From contig JANQKO010000024.1 of assembly GCA_028281075.1 (NCBI GenBank), forward strand, positions 1 to 8,291: a stretch of DNA of 8,291 bases. Direction: 5' to 3'. Origin of the DNA: Alphaproteobacteria bacterium (lineage in GTDB: Bacteria > Pseudomonadota > Alphaproteobacteria > GCA-2731375). The notes under the pieces are model-generated. The model made no database searches and had not been told where the DNA came from. It was given only the letters and a program-made list of their open reading frames with translations. Of this stretch, positions 1 through 8,291 are shown one piece after another; position 1 is the first letter of the stretch, and each line of letters opens with the position of its first letter. The position numbers were made by a program, and so were the translations under genes.

Positions 1-2514
<2,514 letters not shown>

Positions 2515-3215
2515 GCCATCGGCGCGGGCCGCGCCGCCGCCGTCGCCTCGGCCACCGGTGTCTCCGCCACTGTCGTCTCGGCTCCCGTCTCGCGGGTGGT
2601 CAGGTCGAAGACGTTGACCAGCACCGAGGGGTCCTGGGCGCCGGAGACGGCGTACTTCCGGTCGATGATGAAGCAGGGCACGCCGTTGATGCCCATGCGC
2701 CGGGCCAGCATCTCCTCGGCCTTGACCTCCTCGACGTCGACGTCGTTCGCGAAGTTGCCGGCGACCTCGCCGGCCGGCATGCCGCAGGCATCGGCGATCT
2801 CGGTCAGCACGGCCCGGTCGCCGATATCGGCGCCCTCGTGGAAATAGCGGATGAACAGCGCCTCGACCACGGCGTCCTGCACGCCGGCCGCCGCGGCCCA
2901 GCGGATCAGGCGGTGCGAATCGAAGGTGTTGGGCTGCTGCCGGATGGCGTCGAACTGGAAGTCCAGTTCCTCGCTGCGGCCGGCCGCCTCGATATTGGCG
3001 TAGATCTTGGACGCGCGCTCCGGCCCGCCGAACTTCAGGCTCAGATATTGCGGCCGCGGCATGCCGCCGGCCGGCATGTCCGGATTGAGCTGAAACGGCC
3101 GCCAGCCGATCTGGTAGTCGAACTGCGGCCGCTCGGCCACGGCCTTCTCCAGCCGGCGCTTGCCGATGAAGCACCAGGGACACACGGTATCGGAAATGAT
3201 GTCGATCGAGATCAT

Positions 3216-3414
3216 CGCGAGACTGCCAATGGGTTGGAGAACGGCCGCATACGACAGGCCAACGGCATAAGATAGGAGCTAAGGCGGCGTTCGTTAAGCC
3301 ATAATCCAGCCCACCGCCGATCACACCAGCGCGAGGCGGCGGCTTGACCCGGCCGGTGCGGCATTCGAGAGTGCGGACAACATCGTTAACGGCAGGTGAA
3401 GGGACCGGCGCGGC
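3216..3414. other. Divergent intergenic region between DsbA-like and SDR genes
   Basis: These 199 nt separate two outward-facing genes and must hold both promoters unless longer transcripts read in. The minus-strand candidate promoter is listed separately. The SDR ribosome-binding site is GAAGGGA at 3398-3404. I saw no convincing inverted repeat, riboswitch-like structure or small open frame. Confidence 0.5.
3269..3297 (-). promoter_or_regulatory. Possible sigma70-type promoter for the DsbA-like gene
   Basis: On the minus strand, TTAACG (3297-3292, four of six matches to TTGACA) and TATCTT (3274-3269, four of six to TATAAT) are separated by exactly 17 nt. This would give a leader of roughly 45-50 nt before the ATG at 3215. 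The match is moderate and was found by eye in a 199-nt region, so it may be chance. I found no comparably good promoter for the divergent SDR gene; TTGACC at 3344-3349 has no convincing -10 partner. Confidence 0.3.
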
Positions 3415-4173
3415 ATGACGGCATTCGATCTCAACGGCAGGGTGGCGCTGGTCACCGGGGCCTCCAGCGGGCTCGGCCACCGCTTCGCCCTGACGCTGGC
3501 CCGGGCCGGCGCCCATGTCGCCATCGCCGCCCGGCGCGCCGAGCGCCTGGCCGACCTGCAGACCGAGATCGAGGCCTTCGACGGCCGGGCGCTGCCGATC
3601 CGGCTCGACGTGCGCGATCCCGACGATATCGCCGCCGCCGTCGACGCGGCCGAGACCGAGCTCGGCCCGATCGGCATTCTCGTCAACAATGCCGGCGTCG
3701 CCGTGCAGAAGCCGGCCCAGGACTTCACGGCGGACGACTACGAATTCGTCATGGACACCAACTTGAAGGGGTCCTGGTTCCTGGCCCAGTCCGTGGGCAA
3801 GCGCATGATCAGCCACGGCCATGGCGGCAAGATCATCAACATCGCCTCGGTGCTGGCGCTGCGCGTCGTCAGCCAGCTCGCGCTCTACGCCATGTCGAAG
3901 GCGGCCGTGGCGCAGATGACCAGGGCCCTGGCGCTGGAATGGTCGCGCTACGACATCCAGGTGAACGCCATCTGTCCGGGCTATATCGAGACCGAGATGA
4001 ACCGCGACTACTGGCAGACGCCGGGCGGGCAGGCGCTGATCAACATGCTGCCGCGGCGGCGGGTCGGCCAGCCGGACGTGCTCGACGGCACGCTCCTGCT
4101 GCTGGCCTCGGCGCAGTCCGATTTCATGACCGGCGCGGTGATCCCGGTCGACGATGCCCAGACGCTGATGTGA
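3415..4173 (+). CDS. Short-chain dehydrogenase/reductase (classical SDR)
   Basis: This 252-residue protein is a complete classical SDR, a cytosolic NAD(P)-dependent alcohol/ketone oxidoreductase with a Rossmann fold. Visible motifs are the cofactor glycine motif TGASSGLG (14-21), NNAG (91-94), and the full catalytic tetrad Asn116, Ser145, Tyr158 and Lys162 (YAMSK). The PG motif (CPGYIETEM) follows the active site. Arg40 and Arg41 at the end of the second strand, where NAD-specific members carry an acidic residue, suggest NADPH preference; this is inference. The C-terminal GAVIPVDDAQ replaces the more usual VDGG. An upstream GAAGGGA (3398-3404) lies 10 nt before the ATG, a slightly long but plausible ribosome-binding site. 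The gene is followed 13 nt later by the LLM oxidoreductase and is probably cotranscribed with it. Its sequence resembles many 3-oxoacyl-ACP reductase or gluconate dehydrogenase annotations, but the substrate cannot be assigned. Confidence 0.93.
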   Translation: MTAFDLNGRVALVTGASSGLGHRFALTLARAGAHVAIAARRAERLADLQTEIEAFDGRALPIRLDVRDPDDIAAAVDAAETELGPIGILVNNAGVAVQKPAQDFTADDYEFVMDTNLKGSWFLAQSVGKRMISHGHGGKIINIASVLALRVVSQLALYAMSKAAVAQMTRALALEWSRYDIQVNAICPGYIETEMNRDYWQTPGGQALINMLPRRRVGQPDVLDGTLLLLASAQSDFMTGAVIPVDDAQTLM

Positions 4174-4186
4174 GGAACGGCCGGCG

Positions 4187-5164
4187 ATGACGCTTCCGCT
4201 CGACAAGGACCTGAAATTCGGACTGCAGACGCTGCACCGGCGCACCGAGCCGGCGACCGGCCCCTGGCGGCCCGATATCACCGACGCTCGCACGCTGGTC
4301 GGGCTGATCGACCGGCTGGGCTACGATTCGCTCTGGGTCGGCGACCACGTGGCCTTCGCCATCCCGATCCTCGATCCGCTGATCCAGCTTGCCCAGGCCG
4401 CCGTGCTGAGCGACCGGCTGATGCTGGGCACCGGGATCTACCTGCTGCCGCTCAGGCATCCGGGTCCGGTCGCCAAACAGGTGGCGACGCTGGACCTGCT
4501 CTGCGGCGGCCGGCTGATCTTCGGCGTCGGCGTCGGCGGCGAGTTCAAGACCGACTATGCCGTCTCCGGCGTGCCCATGAACGAGCGCGGCGCCCGGCTC
4601 AACGAGAGCATCGAGGTGCTGCGCGCCCTCTGGCGCGGCGAGACGGTGAGCCATGCCGGCCGCTTCTTCCCGTTCGACGACATCACCATGCAGCCGGCGC
4701 CGCATCGGCCGGGCGGCCCGCCGATCTGGTGCGGCGGCCGCTCGGACGCGGCGCTGGCGCGCGCCGGCCGCATGGCCGATGGCTATATCTCCTACGTGGT
4801 GACGCCGGAGATGTTCGCCGACTCGATGCGCAAGATCACCGCCGCCGCCGAGGCCGCCAGGCGCGAGGTCACGCGCTTCGGCACCGGCCACCTGCTGTTC
4901 GCCCGCATCGACGACAGCTACGAAAAGGCGCTCGACGCCGCCACCGAGACCTTGAGCGTCCGCTATGCCATGGACTTCCGCAAGCCGGCCATGAAGTATT
5001 GCGCGCTGGGCCGGCCCGAGGACGTCGCCGAAAAGATCGCCCAATTCCACGCCGCCGGCTGCCGCCACGTCGTCATGGACCTGGTCGGCCCCTACGAGGA
5101 ACGCGACCAGCAGATCGAATGGTTCGCCAAGGAGGTGCGGCCGCTGGTGGCGGGGCTGGGATAG
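4187..5164 (+). CDS. LLM class flavin/F420-dependent oxidoreductase
   Basis: This 325-residue protein has the length and hallmarks of the bacterial luciferase-like monooxygenase (LLM) superfamily, TIM-barrel enzymes that use FMN or reduced F420. Diagnostic segments are YDSLWVGDHVAF (about 46-57), LMLGTGIYLLPLRHP (about 78-92), RLIFGVGVGGEF (109-120), the NERGARLNESIEVLRALW helix (about 132-149) and PPIWCGGRSDAALARAGRMA (178-197). The C-terminal half contains YCALGRPEDVAEKIAQFHAA, typical of the F420-type branch. Whether the host makes F420 cannot be judged here, and FMN is equally possible. The ATG is supported by GAGGAA (4172-4177), which overlaps the TGA of the SDR gene and sits 9 nt upstream, indicating translational coupling within an operon. 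A reductase plus LLM pair suggests oxidative or reductive processing of a small organic compound. The stop codon lies in an inverted repeat shared with the convergent FKBP gene. Confidence 0.92.
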   Translation: MTLPLDKDLKFGLQTLHRRTEPATGPWRPDITDARTLVGLIDRLGYDSLWVGDHVAFAIPILDPLIQLAQAAVLSDRLMLGTGIYLLPLRHPGPVAKQVATLDLLCGGRLIFGVGVGGEFKTDYAVSGVPMNERGARLNESIEVLRALWRGETVSHAGRFFPFDDITMQPAPHRPGGPPIWCGGRSDAALARAGRMADGYISYVVTPEMFADSMRKITAAAEAARREVTRFGTGHLLFARIDDSYEKALDAATETLSVRYAMDFRKPAMKYCALGRPEDVAEKIAQFHAAGCRHVVMDLVGPYEERDQQIEWFAKEVRPLVAGLG

Positions 5165-5172
5165 GCTATCCC
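5158..5172. terminator. Perfect inverted repeat spanning both convergent stop codons
   Basis: The 15-nt sequence GGGATAGGCTATCCC is two 7-nt arms that are exact reverse complements around a central G at 5165. As RNA it would fold on either strand into a 6-bp stem with a 3-nt loop. It contains the TAG of the LLM gene (5162-5164) and the TAG of the FKBP gene (complement of 5166-5168). The symmetry and position suit a bidirectional 3'-end hairpin. There is no T-tract on either side, so it is not a canonical intrinsic terminator. Confidence 0.4.
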
Positions 5173-5606
5173 GTCGCCGCGACGATCTCGACCAATTCGA
5201 TATCGAAGGTGAGGTCTTCGCCGGCGAGCGGGTGATTGGCGTCCAGGACCACGGTGGCGTCGGTGACCTCGACGACCGTCAGGATCAGGTTTTCGCCGTT
5301 CGATGCCTTTGCCTGCAGGCGGTTGCCGACGCTGATATCGATGCCGTCCGGCATCATGGTGCGTTCGACGGTCTGGATGGCGTCCGGGCGGTGCGGGCCG
5401 TAGGCGTTTTCGGCCGCGATCTCGATCGTGGCGGTATCGCCGACCGCCATGCCGACGACGGACTCCGCAAGCTGCGGGATGATCGTGTTATCGCCGATCT
5501 CGAATTGCAGCGGATCGCGGCCCTCGGACGAATCGAAAACCGTGCCGTCCGTCAACTTCCCGCTGTAGTGAATCCGGACCGTATCTCCGGTGCTGGCCTG
5601 GGCCAT
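5166..5606 (-). CDS. FKBP-type peptidyl-prolyl cis-trans isomerase, SlyD-like
   Basis: This 146-residue protein is a complete SlyD/SlpA-type FKBP, which isomerises Xaa-Pro bonds and acts as a folding chaperone. The first FKBP half contains VRIHYSGKLTDGTVFDSS (residues 10-27) and the AENAYG segment (65-70). The insert-in-flap chaperone region covers roughly 71-120. The chain then returns to the FKBP fold through the family signature NHPLAGEDLTFDIELVEI (124-141). There is no signal peptide, so it is probably cytosolic. Unlike Escherichia coli SlyD, it has no His/Cys-rich metal-binding tail. Gln45 in TIIPQLAESVVGM stands where the IIPGLE consensus has Gly. The ATG is supported by a strong AAGGAG (5619-5614) 7 nt upstream. 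Another ATG 5 nt upstream is out of frame. The gene is tail-to-tail with the LLM gene and lies downstream of the mocR-type gene on the same strand, across a 197-nt gap, so it probably has its own promoter. I would not choose between slyD, slpA and fkpB as a symbol. Confidence 0.94.
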   Translation of the reverse strand: MAQASTGDTVRIHYSGKLTDGTVFDSSEGRDPLQFEIGDNTIIPQLAESVVGMAVGDTATIEIAAENAYGPHRPDAIQTVERTMMPDGIDISVGNRLQAKASNGENLILTVVEVTDATVVLDANHPLAGEDLTFDIELVEIVAATG

Positions 5607-5803
5607 GGCATGTCTCCTTGCTTTCCCAGTGCAAACGCGACCTGGTCAATCTGGCGACATACCGAACCGTGGTCGGCCGACAGCAATCGACCCGGGATCC
5701 CCCGGCAAACCTCCAAAACTGCCGGCCAACCTATCAGCGCCGGCCCGATGCCGCAATCCAAGCGACCGGCGGGCACGGACCGTCGGCACACGGGTGACGA
5801 CTG
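5607..5803. other. Intergenic gap upstream of the FKBP gene
   Basis: These 197 nt hold the FKBP ribosome-binding site (5614-5619) and the 3' flank of the MocR gene. The only structure I noticed is a 10-nt palindrome GTCGGCCGAC at 5672-5681, with no adjacent T-tract. I found no convincing terminator for the MocR gene, no clear promoter and no small gene. Confidence 0.5.
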
Positions 5804-7234
5804 TCAGCGCGCGGCCGTCCCGGCCAGCGCCCCCAACGTGCTGATGCCGTGCGCCATACGGGCGTCCCAGGGATGGCCGCAACTGACGCGCAGACAGTTG
5901 GCGTAGCGGCTGCCGGCGGAAAAGGCGTCGCCCGGCGCGAAGCAGATGCCTTCGTCCAGCGCCCGGACGAAGAGATCACGGGTCCGCGCGCCGCGCGGCA
6001 GGACCAGCCAGAGCACGAAGCCGCCGGCCGGCCGGCTCATGCGCGTGCCGGCCGGAAAAGCCTTGTCGATGGCCCGCATCATGCGGTCGATATTGTCCTG
6101 GAAGGTCCGCCGGATGCGGCGCAGGTGGCTGTCATAGCCGCCGGACGACAGGAAGTCCGCCAACGCCACCTGCGGCAGGGCCGGGCCGCAGAGCGTGAAG
6201 GCGAACTTGTTGTCCAGCACCCGCGCCATGTGCCGCCTGGTGGCGATCCAGCCGATGCGATAGCCCGGCGCCACGGTCTTCGAGAAAGAGCTGCAATAGA
6301 TGATGTCGGCATCCGGATCGAGGGCCATGAAGGGCCTGGGCCGCTCGGCGCCGAAATAGATGTCGCCGTAGATGTCGTCCTCGATCAGCGGCACGCGGTG
6401 CCTGGCCAGCAGCGCCAGCACCGTCCGCTTCCTGTCCTCGGGCATGGTGCAGCCGAGCGGATTGTTGAAGCTGGAGGCGAACAGGCAGGCGGCGACCGAC
6501 TTCGTCCGCAGCGCCTGGTCCAAGGCCGCGGGATCGACGCCGGTGTCCGCGTCCGTCGGCAGCTCCAGCGCCTTCAGGCCGTGCGCCTCGATCACCTGCA
6601 GCAGGCCGAAGTAGGTGGGCGACTCGATGGCGATGGTATCGCCGGGTCGGGCGACCGTCTTCAGCGCCAGCGTCAGTGCCTCGGTGCAGCCGCAGGTGAT
6701 GGCGATGTCGTCGGGCGCCAGCGCCTGGCCCCAGCGCAGGGCACGCCGCGCGATCTCACCGCGCAGCCGGGCATCGCCCCGGGGATGCGTGTAGACGTTG
6801 TTTTCCGTGCCGCTGACCCGGGCCGCGCGGGCCAGAAAGCGGTCGAGCCGCCCGGCCGCCAGCAGGTCGGGACTGGGAATGGCGCAGCCCAGCGGCACGA
6901 GATCGGGATCGGCGGCATATTCCAGCAGGTTCACCACCAGGCCGGAGATGGTCACCCGGGTGGGCCTGGCCGGCGGTCTCGTCATGGCCGGGGTCCGCAG
7001 CGACACCGGCGCGCCGCGCGCCACATAGAAACCCGACTTGGGCCGGGCCTCGAGGATGCCCCGGTCCTCGAGCAGGCGGTAGGCCTGCAGCACGGTCGAG
7101 ATGCTGGCCTGGCGCTGCCGGCTGATCTCACGCACCGACGGCACGCGCGACCCCGGCGGCAGCGTGCCGCCGTCGACGAGATCGGTGATGAAGCCCGCCA
7201 ACTCCTCGTAGCGGTAACGCGGTTCCCCGCCCAT
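5804..7234 (-). CDS. MocR family transcriptional regulator (GntR HTH + aminotransferase domain)
   Basis: This 476-residue protein has the standard MocR architecture and length. Residues 1-75 form a GntR winged helix (LPPGSRVPSVREISRQ, then STVLQAYRLLEDRGILEARP, then the GFYV wing end). A linker of about 25 residues rich in Pro and Arg follows. From about residue 100 there is a fold-type I aminotransferase-like domain. Its PLP-site residues are all present: Asn258-Pro in FNNPLG, Asp286 and Tyr289 in EDDIYGDIYF, Lys319 in SSFSKTVAPGYRIGW (Schiff base) and Arg449 in NCLRVSCG (substrate carboxylate). It should therefore bind PLP and probably an amino acid or amine as effector. The ATG has GGAGAG upstream with normal spacing, and the HTH begins directly after it. 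MocR proteins commonly control a divergent gene, and here a class I/II aminotransferase gene starts 189 nt away on the other strand. This suggests local control, perhaps with autoregulation. The effector is unknown; PdxR-, GabR- or TauR-like roles cannot be distinguished. Confidence 0.95.
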   Translation of the reverse strand: MGGEPRYRYEELAGFITDLVDGGTLPPGSRVPSVREISRQRQASISTVLQAYRLLEDRGILEARPKSGFYVARGAPVSLRTPAMTRPPARPTRVTISGLVVNLLEYAADPDLVPLGCAIPSPDLLAAGRLDRFLARAARVSGTENNVYTHPRGDARLRGEIARRALRWGQALAPDDIAITCGCTEALTLALKTVARPGDTIAIESPTYFGLLQVIEAHGLKALELPTDADTGVDPAALDQALRTKSVAACLFASSFNNPLGCTMPEDRKRTVLALLARHRVPLIEDDIYGDIYFGAERPRPFMALDPDADIIYCSSFSKTVAPGYRIGWIATRRHMARVLDNKFAFTLCGPALPQVALADFLSSGGYDSHLRRIRRTFQDNIDRMMRAIDKAFPAGTRMSRPAGGFVLWLVLPRGARTRDLFVRALDEGICFAPGDAFSAGSRYANCLRVSCGHPWDARMAHGISTLGALAGTAAR

Positions 7235-7261
7235 GATCTCTCCATCCGTTCGACGGCCGGT

Positions 7262-7323
7262 CCATAACAGAATACAGTTTCTAATCTGTTATGGGCACAA
7301 TTTTCATTTTCTGTAACTGTTAT
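7262..7323. promoter_or_regulatory. Candidate MocR operator: inverted repeat plus extra half-sites
   Basis: Between the divergent genes lies a perfect inverted repeat, CCATAACAGA (7262-7271) and TCTGTTATGG (7285-7294), with a 13-nt spacer. The core half-site CTGTTAT recurs exactly at 7317-7323. Weaker relatives are ATACAG (7272-7277) and CTGTAAC (7311-7317). The three exact copies are spaced 22 bp and 31 bp apart, about two and three helical turns, so they would lie on nearly the same DNA face. The core is AT-rich (19 G/C in the 60 nt 7261-7320), unlike the rest of the window, and probably also includes one or both promoters. I could not place a -35/-10 pair with confidence. Binding by the adjacent MocR protein is inferred from position. 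Confidence 0.6.
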
Positions 7324-7410
7324 CGCTGGACCAGGGTTGCTATTTCCTGGGCGCCGAGCTGCCGTTTCCCGGCCACCATCAATTGGAAACCGAGAGGCGC
7401 GCAGCCGATC

Positions 7411-7419
7411 AAAGGAGGA
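7411..7419 (+). promoter_or_regulatory. Strong Shine-Dalgarno for the aminotransferase gene
   Basis: AAAGGAGGA is a near-perfect anti-16S match ending 4 nt before the ATG at 7424. It fixes the start of the aminotransferase, and it is the strongest ribosome-binding site in the window. Confidence 0.85.
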
Positions 7420-7423
7420 CCCG

Positions 7424-8291
7424 ATGGCGACGTTTCCGAAGAACGACATCATTTCGCTGACCGGCGAGACGGTGCGGTACGACCTGGCCGAGAGCGTCGG
7501 ACCGGACATCCGCCTGGGCGACCTGCTGGCGGCGGCGGGCGACGCCGATCTCGGCGACCTGATGCTGGGCTACCGCACGGCCGAGGGCGACGCGCGGCTG
7601 CGCGAGATCATCGCCGCGGAGCACGGCGTGACGGCGGACGATGTCGTGATCACCGTGGGCGGCATGCAGGCGCTGTTCCTGACCGCCTTCATTCTCTGCG
7701 ATCCGGGCGACGAGGCGGTGACGACGTCGCCGTTGTTTCCCTTGGCGCGCAACGTGCTGGACGCCGTGCGCGCGGACGTGAAAACGCTGCGGCTCGGCTT
7801 CGAGCGCGGCTACCGGCTCGATCTCGACGAACTGGAACGGCAACTCTCCGCCCGCACCAGGCTGGTCAGCCTGGCCTCGCCGCAGAACCCGTCCGGCGTC
7901 GCCGTGCCGGCCGGAACCCTACGCGACGTGATCGCCCTGATGGCGGCGAAATGTCCCGACGCCTACCTGCTGCTGGACGAGACCTATCGCGACGCGGTCT
8001 ACGGCGACGACCCGGTGGCGCCGAGCGGCGTCACCCTCGGCCCCAAGGTGATCTCCTGCGCCTCGCTGTCGAAATGCCATGGCGCGCCCGGCCTGCGGCT
8101 GGGCTGGGCGATCAGCCAGGACCCGGCGCTGCGCGAGCAACTGGTGCTGGGCAAGTTCAACACCGCGATCGCCAACTCCGCGATCGACGAGGCGCTGGCC
8201 CTGAAAGTGCTCGAACGGCGCGACCGCATCATCGGCGACCGGCGGCGGCATCTGGCCGACGGCCTGGCGCGGACGGCGGCCTGGGCGAAAG
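7424..8291 (+). CDS. PLP-dependent class I/II aminotransferase (3'-truncated by window edge)
   Basis: The first 289 codons of a fold-type I aminotransferase are present and the frame is still open at the window end. The family is usually near 370-420 residues, so the C-terminal domain and its substrate arginine are missing here. Visible residues are the GYRTAEGDARLREIIA segment (49-64), the PLP-phosphate region GGMQALFLTAF (79-89), Asn155-Pro in SPQNPSG, Asp185 and Tyr188 in LLLDETYRD, the Schiff-base Lys217 in SLSKCHGAPGLRLGW and Arg225 for the phosphate. The position before the domain interface reads SPLFPLARN, with Phe where many aspartate aminotransferases have Tyr. The N-terminus is short (DLAESVGPDIRLGDLL follows about 20 residues after the start), with no signal peptide. 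The gene is divergent from the MocR gene, across a repeat-rich region, and is the likely target of that regulator. Substrate specificity cannot be assigned: amino acid transamination, or a capreomycidine-synthase-like or beta-lyase reaction, remain possible. Confidence 0.93.
   Translation, partial: MATFPKNDIISLTGETVRYDLAESVGPDIRLGDLLAAAGDADLGDLMLGYRTAEGDARLREIIAAEHGVTADDVVITVGGMQALFLTAFILCDPGDEAVTTSPLFPLARNVLDAVRADVKTLRLGFERGYRLDLDELERQLSARTRLVSLASPQNPSGVAVPAGTLRDVIALMAAKCPDAYLLLDETYRDAVYGDDPVAPSGVTLGPKVISCASLSKCHGAPGLRLGWAISQDPALREQLVLGKFNTAIANSAIDEALALKVLERRDRIIGDRRRHLADGLARTAAWAK

Noticed and set aside
5672..5681. Palindrome GTCGGCCGAC as a terminator for the MocR gene
   Set aside because: It is a 10-nt self-complementary GC-rich word without a loop or T-tract, lies more than 120 nt beyond the stop, and is easily expected by chance at this base composition.
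5849..7267. A plus-strand open frame of about 470 codons antisense to the MocR gene
   Set aside because: The minus-strand frame encodes a complete MocR protein with all expected motifs. The antisense translation is low-complexity Arg/Gly/Gln-rich and has no motif.
7337..7365. TTGCTA at 7337-7342 as a -35 box for the aminotransferase gene
   Set aside because: No acceptable -10 element lies 16-18 nt downstream, so I did not call a promoter there.

Overview
The window is strongly GC-rich, with GC-ending codons in every gene and frequent long antisense open frames, as expected at this base composition. The proteins look like ordinary bacterial housekeeping and metabolic enzymes of a high-GC proteobacterium. 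An alphaproteobacterium, perhaps of the Rhodospirillales or a related order, is the most likely source. That rests on the Mfd wording (DEEQHFGV helicase motif II) and the mix of FrnE-type DsbA, SDR, LLM and MocR proteins. It is an impression from the sequence, not a database result.

Layout. (1) 1-2514 (+): the C-terminal roughly 840 residues of Mfd, the transcription-repair coupling factor; its start lies outside the window. (2) 2484-3215 (-): a DsbA-like (FrnE/HCCA isomerase family) thiol oxidoreductase, convergent with mfd and overlapping its 3' end by 31 nt. (3) 3216-3414: a 199-nt divergent intergenic region. (4) 3415-5164 (+): a two-gene operon of a short-chain dehydrogenase/reductase and a luciferase-like (LLM class) flavin- or F420-dependent oxidoreductase. 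They are 13 nt apart, and the second gene's Shine-Dalgarno sequence overlaps the first gene's stop codon. (5) 5166-5606 (-): a SlyD-like FKBP-type peptidyl-prolyl isomerase, convergent with the LLM gene with one nucleotide between the stop codons. A perfect short inverted repeat spans both stops. (6) 5804-7234 (-): a MocR-type regulator (GntR winged helix fused to a fold-type I aminotransferase domain). (7) 7235-7423: a divergent intergenic region with an AT-rich core carrying an inverted repeat and further copies of its half-site. (8) 7424-8291 (+): the N-terminal 289 codons of a class I/II PLP-dependent aminotransferase, running off the window.

How they work together. The clearest functional unit is the divergent MocR/aminotransferase pair. 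MocR proteins commonly regulate a divergent neighbour in PLP or amino-acid metabolism, and the repeats between the genes are the natural candidate operator. The SDR-LLM operon looks like a small redox module with an unknown substrate. Mfd, the DsbA-like protein and the FKBP are general-purpose functions with no evident link to it.

I see no mobile element, CRISPR array, tRNA, rRNA, phage gene or defence system. Nothing here amounts to a clearly new system. The most checkable points are the MocR operator arrangement and the palindrome that terminates two genes at once.
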